A stretch of DNA of 64,000 nt from Certhia americana (lineage: Eukaryota > Chordata > Aves > Passeriformes > Certhiidae), in contig CM031859.1 in NCBI GenBank assembly GCA_018697195.1, positions 52,188,828 to 52,252,827 on the forward strand, read 5' to 3'. The notes beneath the pieces are model-generated. The model had not been told where the DNA came from, did no database searches, and saw only the letters and a list, made by a program, of their open reading frames with translations. Below, one piece after another: positions 51,054-61,889 of the stretch (the stretch's first letter is position 1; each line of letters opens with the position of its first letter). The position numbers and the translations under genes were made by a program.

Positions 51054-54000
51054 TTATGTTTTCCAAGTAGACTTGGCAATACTTTCAGAGTTAAAGTTCT
51101 GCGGATGAGAGTTGAAATCCTGTTGTTCAAAGGTGAAAAACATGTAAAGAATTGAAGAATGGGAGAGTTAACCAAGTTCTTTTGTTATTAGCAGGAATAA
51201 ATTCTTAAGGGATGGGTAATTACTATGACTGAAATATCCACCATGCTCCTCTCCAGACTGCATACTGCAGGCTTTTTGAACAGATACTGAATCAGGTTTT
51301 GTCCACTGGCTCTAAAGAGAATTGGAACCTGAAAGCTGTGGATTGAATCACACATTGCTTATTTGAATTCAAAATACATAGTATATTTCAAGTATCAAGC
51401 CACTAATTAAGGAAGGAAGTAAGCAACGTGAACAAATCCTTTTATCAATAAAATAGGTTAGCCTGCAGTAAAAGCAGAAGTGATTAGGATTATGTGCCTC
51501 TGAACCTGAGAAACTGTCCATATCTGTCTTTTGTTCAATTTTTGAGTCCATTTTGGTTTCCTGATGACTATTTGTAATCAAAGAAGAACATCCTGCTTTT
51601 TTTTTTTTTCTTCTGTGTGTATAATGTCATCCAATCTGAGCATGAAATCCTAAGTTTGTGTTCATGTATTTTCTGAAAAGAAAATAATTTTTGTTAGTTT
51701 TCTGTACTGTTCGCATTCTAATTCAAAGCATTTGGTACAGGGTAATGTTGTGAATTTTCAGTTTGATTAGGAGCAAAATAAACTGTTTGCAGGGGAACAG
51801 GAAACTCGATCTTTCTAGAGGTTTCTCTGTCCCTCACTGTGAAATATTTTGCCTTTGGAAAAACCTTACCTTGTTCTTAATTTGAGTTCTTTTGGTGCTC
51901 ATATTTTCAGGTACCATCTCTCTTTCAATAAAATAGTTGTCTTCTAGCAAGATATAATGAAAATACTTTTTTTTACCTAAAAATAATTCCCTTGATAAAT
52001 TCAATGCACTTGTTTGAGTTGCTATTGATTTTGTAGGTTATATATGCTTCAGAAAAATATAGAAGTTTTCTTTAATCATGTTTGTTCAGTTAATGTTAGA
52101 TAAGTGCAGATCAGTGCTAGTGCAATGCAAAGAACTTCTGAATACTGCAAGTCATTTTGAATTCAGTAAATAATGCTGTGGGCAAATTCTAGATTCATAA
52201 TTTCTGTAACTAAGAATCACATTTGGATGCTCATTACTGAATAAATGGTCAAACACACATTTGATTGGCAATGTAAGTCTGATTCTTATAAGGTCATGAT
52301 GGTCTCCCCTAGAAAGGAAATGAAAAGCCAGGTCTCCAAATTAGGGATTCAAATGAGAAAATAAAGCAAAATTAACAAAATCTCTTTCAACTCTATTGGG
52401 AGACAACTGTGGCTTAAAGGGGATAGAACCATTCATTCCTTAGTATCTTGGTCCATGTTCCTAATGCATGAAAATATATAAAATGTAATTTCAAGTGACT
52501 CTGAATTTGTTTTGACTCCAAAGTTTATACAATTCTTACAGAAAGGAAAGGGAAATCCTCTTGCATAAATCAGCTGCAAAGGGGAAAGATGCTAGATGCT
52601 CTTCTGTCTGCTAGACATCTGCAAACATAGACAAGAATTTGTAATTTCATCATCGCTGTGATCTGGCATAACATCTACATTTCCTTTTTGTCTGTGGGAT
52701 TTTCCTCTTGTTCTGTAGAATGGTGGGACTTAGGTCTTTCAATTTGCTTTTGGGTTTACCTGTTAAATCATGGAAGAATCATTTTTAGTGGTACTCTCCC
52801 CTTTCTTATCTGTTCAGTAGAAATGGCTGCTTCATAAACTGAACATGGGTTTATTTCTTGTAACTTTTTATTTTATACTGTTTGTCCATAGAGAACCTAT
52901 TCTGACATGAGAGCCTTCCTTCAGCCCTTGGGATGTAAGCGTTAAAACAGCTCTGTGAGGAAAGACCTGAACAGATTTTTATATTTCATGTCAATTAAAA
53001 TGAAGCAGACTTGAGGTAGGGGCATGATGTTTTAACCTCAAGCTATTGGATTCCATTTCCAAATTACACTGTAGTTTAATCACAAGAACCACTCTCTCAC
53101 TGCAGCCAGTCATGTTTTAGATGAGTTTTCTTTTGCGTTCTAGTTTTCTGCAGGGCTAGCTGGGGGTGTCCATGTTACTGTTACAGAGCATAAATTGCTT
53201 TCCTGAACTTTGGGACTTGCTTTTGTAGAGTTTGAAACACTACAGGATTTTAAATGTAAAAGTATTAATATTTCACTGTTGTTGAGAAACTGTCTCACTG
53301 CCTCTTCTGTGTAGCATATTCTACAAATTAATTACTTGGCAGGTCTGAAATACATGTTTTTATTAGACATTCAAAGACAGAATATTGCATTTTATTCTTT
53401 TGAAGTAAATCACACAGCACTACCTGTAAGTATCTCACTGCTCATTCCTCCCTTACCAAACCCATTTATTCATAATCTATTTTATCCTTTTTTGATTTAT
53501 GTCTGTTACATGTGTATGGCCATGAATACCAAATGTATCCCTATGAATGTAAATAGGTCAATTGCTTGTGCAGATTTGATTAAAAAAAAATGATACCTTT
53601 TTGTATTCTTGTCTCTAGAAATCAGATGTAAACTATAGATCCACCAAAAGTGACAGTGTTTCTATCAGGTGAAAGGCCTTGAAGGCTCTGCAGGTTCTCT
53701 AGTTTCATGGTCAAGATCAAGTCTTTCTCGTGAGAGTTATCATTTAAAGACATTGGGAGTGCTGAGCAGATAATACTTTTTTTTTTTTTTTTTTAAATTT
53801 AAGTACATTTACACATCGTATTCTTATTCAGAGGTGTTCTGAGCCTGTGTAACTGTTACTTCCCTTATCATTTCAGATCTCCCTTTTGATTACTGAAACT
53901 AAAATAGCTTCCCTATAATTTCTTTGTATGCTATTAGTAAATGTAGTTGTAGATATGTCACTTGCAAAGTAATCCTCTGGTGTAACTCTATTATCAAGCA

Positions 54001-54382
54001 ACACTAAAACCTTAAACTGATATGAAAAATAAAGTTAGAAATCCACACTGTAGGAGGTCAGCTGAGTTAACTTTGTTAACTCTCAAACATTCCTAAAAAT
54101 ACATTGGATATATGCAGTGGGAGATTTTGGAGTTCAAGCACATCTTCCTTCTGTGTTCTCTCTTCGGTGTTCAAGGACTCAAGTGCTGTATCATTTGAAA
54201 ATATACAGTTTGCAGTTCTTGAGCAATAGGGCTCAGAAATGAGTTGCTTTGGTCTGTCACAGATGACAAATGATCATGATTTTGGATAATAATTACTAAC
54301 ATTTTGAGAGACTGTGTCTTTTAAGAAGCCTTCCTCTAAAGAGGCAGCTGAAGTTGGGGAAGTCAAATTCATCTTTAGTTAA

Positions 54383-54412
54383 ATCTAACACTGAATATCT
54401 TCAGTGTTAGAT
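54383..54412. other. Perfect 13-bp inverted repeat with 4-nt loop
   Basis: ATCTAACACTGAA (54383-54395), loop TATC, then the exact complement TTCAGTGTTAGAT (54400-54412). As RNA from either strand it would form a compact hairpin. The stem is too short for a typical microRNA precursor. Confidence 0.8.
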
Positions 54413-54551
54413 ATCTGCTGAGTGATAGTTGAATGTTTCTAGGTTTACTTTTGGAAGCTATTTACAAGGGACACATAGAGCACATTAAAGATCTAAGAGT
54501 GGTTTATATCTGAGATGAATGGAAACTGTGTGTTTGGTAAATAGATATTCT

Positions 54552-54594
54552 ATTTTGGGGGTTTTGGTTTTTTGTTTGTTTGTTGCTTTTTTAT
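54552..54594 (+). repeat. G/T-rich low-complexity tract
   Basis: T runs with GGGGG, GG and TTTG units over about 43 bp on the + strand. Confidence 0.8.
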
Positions 54595-57500
54595 TACAAT
54601 ATTGTATTAGTACAGAAGGTGGGATTCACATTGTTAATTGGCAGCTGGGATGAGGTATGCTAGTGTCTGTAAATGTGCTGTGTAAACATGCTGTAACCAC
54701 TGAGCCTTCAAGGAACCCCTGCTTACCTCAGGAGACAGACCAATTAATTATCTTTCCAGGAGCTGGGTGACTAAGCTTCTACTGTGATATTTCTGTAGTA
54801 GCCATTTTCTTGAGAGAAACGGTGCTGTTTCAAAGTGCTGTCTCCATTTACTGTGTTTTATTCTCAAAGCAGTCTTTCTAAACCTTAAGCTCTTCCATAA
54901 ATCTGTTGCAGTCCCATTAAGACCTAAATCAATGCGTGGACAACTCAATTAACAAGATTTTCTAGCACATGCAGCTAGTGTGCCTTTGCTAACAGGGGGC
55001 TCTTAAATTCTTCTGCAGTACAGCGGATTTGTGTGCCTCAATGCCATTCATACTTTTCAGACCAACAGCTGGCTTATTCTTCATTCTTCCACCCTTCTAG
55101 TTGGAAAATACTTTTCTTCTTGGAAATCCTGCCATACCTTCTGCTGTCATGTTGAACTTTAACCCTATTATTTATTTTCTAGTTTTGATTACTTTGATTT
55201 CAATCACTTAAAAAATCAGGCGAAATGTGAACCATGGTCTTGAGGAAGTTACTGTAAGTAAATCTGTGCAATTTCTCTAGTTGCAAAATAATTAGAACAT
55301 CAGAATGTTTCTTAACTTTTAAATCCTACTGAGAAAAGACTAGTAAACAATGCTGTACAAAATTCAAGGTTAAGAAGATAAGAACAGGAGGTGTGTCGTA
55401 CAGCAGGCATAGACCAAGTAAGGAGAGTTTTCAGGATCTTTGGATTGAAACACAGCTATGAACTTGTTGCTTATTTGAAGAAACTGATAGTGGATATTGT
55501 GTGAGAATATGAAGATTTCTGGAGCTCTGTCGTTCTGCTGTGGTCTGTATCCTTGGATCTCACAGGATGCCACTGTGAGGGTATATTGTAAGATATATTT
55601 TTGGCCTACTATACTTCCTGGCAGGTGTTACCTTGGCACCAGCATTCCTTGATTCCAGCTAGGTAAGCATACTGCTTCTCTGAATACATCTTTTAACTAG
55701 GAACAGTGCTGATGAATTAGGGCATTCAGCTCCCAACTGTGAACTTAAAATGCAATCCTGGTCTAACTGCAGGACCTGTTTCTACCCTGTGGTGCTGTGA
55801 GCTGTGGAATATATCTTCCACAGAGTCACTAGCTACATCTAAACCTGCTTGTTCAGAAAAAGTGAGTGAATGCTTAAGGCACACATGGCAATGCAGCCCT
55901 TCTAGACTTCATAATGACCTGCTATGCACCCTTTTGGATGCCTTTCATTTTAGCATCCTGTGGGAATATTTTGATAGAGAAGAATCTGTATGTTTTGGGA
56001 TACACTGATGTGAAGAAGCTGGTGAGTCTGGGAATTGTCAGTGTGTCCTGCTGCTTCTTTTAGATTTGGAAGAGGAGCTTCCTTTTAGTACCAGTCTGAG
56101 GAAGAGGCCTGATGGAAATGCTGCAGAGTGGTAATAGACCTTTCAGGAATGACTTAATTGAATTGAGAAGGGTTCTTCGTCTCCTGCTGGTTAGCTGAAC
56201 TCTGAGGCCATGTGAACAAGGGCACTTGTATTTAAAATAATCCAACATTTCTTAAAATACACAGATTTCTCTTCCTCTCAGCAGGGCAACACCAGGCCCC
56301 TGATTTACTCTCAGAATTATTTCAGGAGATATTCTTTAACATAGCATGTATATTATGAAAGGCAAACAAATGGGAAAAAGTCCTGGCATCTCTGAAGTTA
56401 GTGGGAAATTGATCTCAAGGAAGTGAAAGTTCAGCATAGTTGCAATCCTAGGGTAAACAAGGAGATGAGTACCTCAGTTTCCAATAATTTTAATGGGTTT
56501 ATCTGAATTTAATAATTCAAGCTGTTTTAAAAGACACTGCCTATCATCCAGAATTTTCTGTTATCTGTGTTTTCTGTTATCATGAATAACTATAAGTGCA
56601 ATTGCTGCTTTTGGCTTCCTGTTGCTTTTGAAAAGTTTTTCCCTTTCTTCCATGCATTGTAGTGACTCAGATTTCCATGCTGACAGATTGGTTTGGAAAT
56701 TGAGTCACAACCATTTCATGATTGGCTTCTTTTGGTCCAACATGAGACATTTTTATTTTTTTTTAATAAATTCTTGAGTGAATACTGTTCATTTTAGATT
56801 TTTTTTAAAAATGTTTTAAAAACAATGAATGTAAGCCTGTCACTAAAACTGAGAATCTTGGCCACCTTAAGAAAAAAATTTTTAGCCACATTTCCCAAAT
56901 GCTGCAAGACTCTAAACATAATCTTCATCATATAGCAATTCTATCTGTGGATTTGATGTAAATATCTTTCTTTGTAGAAGTACTGGCATTTTTCCTTCAG
57001 GAAAAAATCTAGAAAAATCATGGCAAAAAGTGCTATATTAGTATAGACATTTAGTTCAAATATTAAATGGGATAATATGCAGTTAGGCTTATCCTGACTT
57101 CTTGTCTCTTGGTGCAAAAGATCTTTCTGTCTGTCTTGTCTGTCTTGATGGCAGAAGACATATCTTGACTGAAAACAAAACAAAGCAAATAATTGCTCCA
57201 CTCCTCTCAACAACCTAACAACTCATAATTCTTTAGCGATCTTAAAGTTTTGTGGTTTCTTCTTGATCTGAAAAGTTGTATGCTTACCATATGTTGAAAA
57301 ACTATCATTGCCCAGTAATCTAATAGTAGTGAAGATTGAATGTATGCATAATATACATACCTTTTATTGTATTTCAAATTAAAATCAGTGACAGTGGTTA
57401 TCAGAATCAAAAAAGAATAACTACGAGTACTGATACCCTTTTCTGGGGATGAACTTTGTTTCTTGACTGTCTATCAGAAGTCAACAAATGTGTTTGTAAT

Positions 57501-57670
57501 GTAGGTGGTACTGTGTGAAATATCTAACACTAGAGTATCAAGATGGTTAGGTTAGGGTAACGATGCCCTGACATTGACTGTTTCTCATGAAGATAAATTT
57601 AGGGTGATAAGAGGAGAGCTAAAATACGTCTAATAATTTCTCCTTGGTTAAAAAAATTTAGTTTCTTCTT

Positions 57671-57712
57671 TTATTGTTTTACATGTGAGAAGTTATTATT
57701 TTACATGTGAGA
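57671..57712. repeat. 22-bp tandem duplication
   Basis: TTATTGTTTTACATGTGAGA and TTATTATTTTACATGTGAGA lie 22 bp apart and differ at one position. Confidence 0.8.
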
Positions 57713-59239
57713 TTAGCAGCTCTTTTCTAGCAAGGCAGATTTCTGAAAAGTATATATATATATGAAAATCTTTTTTGTCTTTCCTGATGATGGGGTATTA
57801 CCTCAGCATTACAAATTAGAGTTTTTACTTATGGTATTTGCATTGAGGGATTCATAAATAGCATGTAGTATTTTGAGAGTAGCAACCCTTGACAGCTATC
57901 ACAAATGTATGACTGAAAGGATAGATATTAGTTTTTCTAGGGCATATGTGTGTCTGCAGTGGAAGAAACTGGCAGTTGAAAAATGCAGTATTCTCTCTAG
58001 GTTCTTTCCTCAGAATCTGACAGGCACAAACTCACAGGTACCTTGGTACAGCTAACTGTGAAAATAATTGTTGAATCTAAGAAAATAGTTCTTTCACCAT
58101 GAATGCCTATTGTTTACTTCTCATCTGCTGCAATGAAAGCACAAAGTTAAGGGTGTGACATGATATTTTTGCTTTTCCTGTAAACTAAGAGGTAGGATGA
58201 TTCCAGTGTCTAGGATCTGCTTTGAATATCTAACATGTAACTACACAAATAGGAGTTTTACATGTCTGTTATAGAGCTCAGTGTAACATGATCAGTTTAC
58301 AATACCAATCTGTGTAGTTTTTCCTTTGAATATCACTTATCCACAAAGCTATTACTTCAGCAGTATCCAATCAGTTCCTTCTTTCTTTTAACAAGAGCAG
58401 GTAAGCTTGGCAGTGAAATTGGCTGTGAAAATTAGTTGATTTTTTTTTTTTTGTTATCTAGAGGATAGTATGATGGAATTTAAGTGTAATGTGGGTTTTA
58501 TTCACCTCTTAGCTGACAGTGATGAAGTTGTCAGGCCTCATGGAAAATTCTGAAGCTGCTTAAAACACATTTTCTAGAAACTTTTGTCAGGAATCTAAAC
58601 TTCTGCACAAACGATACATGTCAAGCAAGAATATACAAGATGGCTGAAGATTAAAAATAAAATTGCATACTTAGTGTACTTATTTCTTGGATTGTGTGAG
58701 GAGCATCTGTGTCACCTGAAATATTTGTATTGTGTTACTGGCATATCATCTGCTAGGGAGGGCTAATGACTGTCTGCTGCTGAAGTGACCACAAGGAAGT
58801 GGAGATGCTCAGGCAGCGGTCAACTTACATGATCAGCATCGCTTTTGGCACTTATGATATTGAATGATTTTGAAGACAAAAGACAAACTGGTCAATTTTC
58901 TTGAAAGCTTTTACAGAAGTGATCTCATGTACTGTCAGTTTATTAATTACATGTTTCATTAGATAAAATCTAACCATTGCTTATACTCCTGTATTACTGT
59001 GCTAGAGTTGAGCTGTCTTTGTAGACTGCATACCTAGTCTGGCTCTTGTATTTTCATCAAGTACTACATTCCCCTTCCCATAAAAATGAGATACTCCATG
59101 GATCTGGTTGCCATTTCTGTCTTCAGGTGGCATGAGAAGGAGGATCTAGGTAACTAAAGGCTGTTGAGTCTCATATGAATCCCTGGGAAGTTGAGGCATA
59201 AACCATTTCCCAGGAAGCCATTTCCAAACATAAAAAGAA

Positions 59240-59750
59240 CAAGAAAGAATCTGGGAGTAGTCAGCATGAATTTTTGAAGGAGAAACACTTAATCAATCTG
59301 ATAGCTACCTACAATAGGATATCTGTTTCAGTGGATGAGGGGACAGCAGTTTACGTTGTTTACCTTCGTTTGAACAAGACTTTCTTCAATGTCTTCCCTA
59401 ATGTCTTATTTTATAAGCAGATGAAATACAGGCTGTCTAAGTGGCAGTGAGGTAGACTGAAAACAGACTGAGAACTGTTGGGCTCAAAGGACAGCTGTAG
59501 GCAGGTTGTCAGTGAAGCATCAGTATTGGAGCCAATACTGTGAACTGTTCACTAATAAACTGCATGAGGGAGTAGAGATCACCCTCAGCAACTTACAAGA
59601 TTGGATGGAGTGGACGACACAGATTGTTGTGCAGCCATTCAGATGGACAGGCTGACCTTGAAAAGCTAGGGGAAATGGACTGACAAGAGCCTAATGAAGT
59701 TCAGGGAGGCCTAGTGGACAAGTTGCAAATGTGCCAGCTGAGCGTCCCTT
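59240..59750 (+). mobile_element. CR1 LINE internal fragment (ORF2 region), interrupted at its 3' side
   Basis: Diverged CR1 coding region in sense orientation. Recognisable blocks are GTCAGCATGAATTTTTGAAGG, GTGGATGAGGGGACAGCAG, GTTTACCTTCG, a degraded region around 59530-59620 where the FADD motif would lie, GCAGCCATTCAGATGGACAGG and CCTAATGAAGTTCAGGGAGG. The CR1 match stops just before the LTR at 59756, and no CR1 3' end is seen after the retroviral segment. The copy was therefore either interrupted by the provirus and then partly deleted, or independently truncated. No intact frame remains. Confidence 0.75.
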
Positions 59751-59755
59751 GGTTC

Positions 59756-60146
59756 TGTCCAGGACAGGTGGGTTAATTTTTTTTGTGGTAATAGGAGAGG
59801 ATATGGCTAGACCCCAGAGATTATTCTGTAAAACTTCAAGTAATTGCTGGGGATGGGGAAAAGGGACTCTTCCAGGGAGAAGGGTTTCCTGCTGATTAAG
59901 AAAAGATGGTGGGGGAAGCCATCTGGTATTGCTTAGTATTGGCATTTTTTTTTTGCTTTTTGGTTCACCAGGTGACTTGTTTTCTTTCTTGTGCCCTCTA
60001 TCATTAGTGTTGCCACTGCTATAATTTGTTTTCTTGTCTCATTGCTGTTGCAAATAAATCAGCCACCTGCCTGAGGGAGGGGGAAGGGGGAGTGAGTGGC
60101 AGTGTGAGAGCACTAAGTTGGCAAATACCATTCCTAAACCATGACA
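59756..60146 (+). mobile_element. 5' LTR of an endogenous retrovirus, sense orientation
   Basis: About 390 bp beginning TGTCCAGGACAGGTGGGTTAA and ending CCTAAACCATGACA. The last 11 bases, AAACCATGACA, are identical to the 3' terminus (on its sense strand) of the solo LTR at 6912-7500, and both LTRs have GTTAATTTTTTT near the 5' end. The two are probably related families. AATAAA at 60053-60058 is a plausible polyadenylation signal. A primer-binding-site-like TGGTGCCC follows at 60155-60162. The left flank is CR1. The LTR is shorter than the solo copy, so it belongs to another subfamily or is internally deleted. Confidence 0.75.
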
Positions 60147-61285
60147 GCCTTATTTGGTGCCCAGTGTAGGGCCGGAAGGGTTGCGATAAAAAAAGATATG
60201 CCCAGAACATGTTGGAAACAAATTTGATTTAACCATTTGTTGAAGTAGGTAGGAAGCCACTGGTCATTATGTTGCTTGGTCTGTTCACGTAGGTGAGGTA
60301 CATAACCCTGTATATATTTAAGTGTATGCACTCTGTGCCCATCACAGTGCTCTTTTTTGGAGCAAGGAGAGGGATCAGGAATTTTACGGTACTGTGGGAT
60401 ATCAGTTTATGATGTGGTGACATCAAGGGCAGTTAAAAACATTTGGGAAGTGTATTCAGAGTTACTGTCCTACTCTTACCTCACGTGCTATGTTTGGAAC
60501 ACCATTAATAATCATACCCATTCTGAGGGGGAACAGGAGAGGATCATTTTCCTGAGACTTTCAAGGCATTTTCCTCTTTCAGGCCCATTACAATAACTTT
60601 TGAGGATTTTTGAATTTCCCTTGGATGTTAAGGAAAGTATGTTCTTGTTGCTAGGTCTTCCAGGTCTCCTTAGTGCAATCTACACAATGTTTAGAGCTGC
60701 AAAGAAGATTTTTAGGAGGGTCTTTCAGAGGTCTTCCCCAAGAGGGGCCAGTCATGAGTGTTATGGAAAGTGGGCCTGCTTTTGAAGGATTATTCTGCTC
60801 CAAAAGTTTGGAGGTTTACCCCTGAATATCTGCAGGACCCTGATAAAGGGTCAGATTATTTGAAAGAAAATTGCTATGGCAGTTTCATAGAGGTGCAAAG
60901 TTATGCAGTGTGCTGGGTCCTGGCTCCTATTTATCATACACTGCTCATCACTAGAGAGCACCTTCAGGTGAGGAGGAGGAAAGCAGAACAGCAGGCACTG
61001 TGGCCACTCAGATTACAGCTGAACCAGGGGAACAACCCATGCTGGTAGCAGTTGCCCCTATACAGAAGAAGAAATCCAAACCAAAATCAGTTCACATAGT
61101 GAGGGGTGAAGAGGAAGTAGGGCCCTCAGAACAGGAGGAATAGGCATGGACAGAGATAATCATCTGATCCCTATCCCCAGTGGAGCAAGGTACATGAAAA
61201 TATTTCAGCTGCCAGGAGAGCCCCTGGTGACTTGCCTACTCTGATGTTATGATACTGTGGCCCAGGACATGAAATCTCAGAATTT
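60147..61285 (+). pseudogene. Degraded endogenous retrovirus leader and gag-like region (ERVL type)
   Basis: The region follows the LTR and primer site and resembles, from memory, the gag region of avian ERVL-like elements. The coding sense survives as three successive open segments on the + strand (60357-60596, 60600-60785, 60758-61048). An in-frame stop at about 60594 separates the first two, and a frame change near 60760 separates the third. A further stop ends the third, and similarity fades by about 61285. The late part has a Lys-rich stretch followed by an acidic one (about 61060-61140). No protease, polymerase, integrase or 3' LTR is present, so the insertion is a truncated, inactive relic. 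Family assignment is by recall. Confidence 0.65.
60155..60172 (+). other. Retroviral primer-binding-site-like sequence
   Basis: TGGTGCCCAGTGTAGGGC begins 9 bases after the LTR's terminal CA. Retroviral primer sites begin TGG because they pair with the CCA end of a tRNA. I do not assign the tRNA. The spacing is slightly longer than usual. Confidence 0.5.
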
Positions 61286-61705
61286 TTTTCAAAGTGAATT
61301 CCACTAGTTTTTTTGAAATTCTTTGATTTTTTGAAGTAATTTGATACTTAAAATAAATATTCAAGTAGCATAGAATATAGACTGCTTGTGTGTGTTTCAG
61401 TTTCACCCACTCTGGTTTTATTAGGATTAGCCATACACTTGTACATAAATAGTATGAGACTTGTTAGTGCAATTACTGTTAAATCCCAGAAGAAGGAAAT
61501 TCTACTATAAGTATTATGGTAGCATTTTTCTCATTTAGCTTAAGCAAGAATTAGACTTCTCCCACAGTATGATTCAGCCTGCGTGTATTAGCTACCTAGG
61601 AGGTATCTCTTGAGGGGAATAATTTAATTCTTCCTATTGACAGAACTTACCTGAAAAAGACATAATATTTGTGCAGATAACTCTACCTGTCCATCTTCTG
61701 TGGAA
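61286..61705 (+). other. Intron 1, spacer after the retroviral relic
   Basis: AT-rich non-coding DNA directly after the gag-like segment. No 3' LTR and no continuation of the CR1 copy were found here. Confidence 0.5.
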
Positions 61706-61889
61706 ATTTAGTTTTGAAAAGTTGGATTTTGCAGAAAACAAATATGAAAATTTGAAAATGGTGTCCTCTTGGACAACTCTGCATCTGGAAACAGGATATT
61801 TAGTTTTGAAAAGTTGGATTTTGCAGAAAACAAATATGAAAATTTGAAAATGGTGTCCTCTTGGACAACTCTGCATCTGGAAACAGGAT
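61706..61889. repeat. Perfect 92-bp tandem duplication (two copies)
   Basis: The block beginning GTTTTGAAAAGTTGGATTTT at 61711 repeats identically from 61803, a period of 92 bp. No mismatch is seen through the terminal ACAGGATATTT. A few bases of a third unit follow. Open frames on the - strand (61634-61936 and 61708-61902) owe their length and internal repetition to this duplication and are not genes. Confidence 0.95.

Larger units (their letters stand above)
39756..59239 (+). other. Intron 1, distal stretch without recognisable genes
   Basis: About 19.5 kb of AT-rich non-coding DNA. Items listed separately are a cryptic-exon candidate (42896-42980), an 18-bp palindrome (45193-45210), a TTA microsatellite (46126-46155), an AT-only block (49891-49972), a 13-bp-stem hairpin (54383-54412) and a 22-bp duplication (57671-57712). 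Poly-T runs of 10 or more occur at about 40051, 44478, 44735, 44792, 50009, 51597, 53777 and 58440. No transposable element ends were recognised. Confidence 0.5.
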
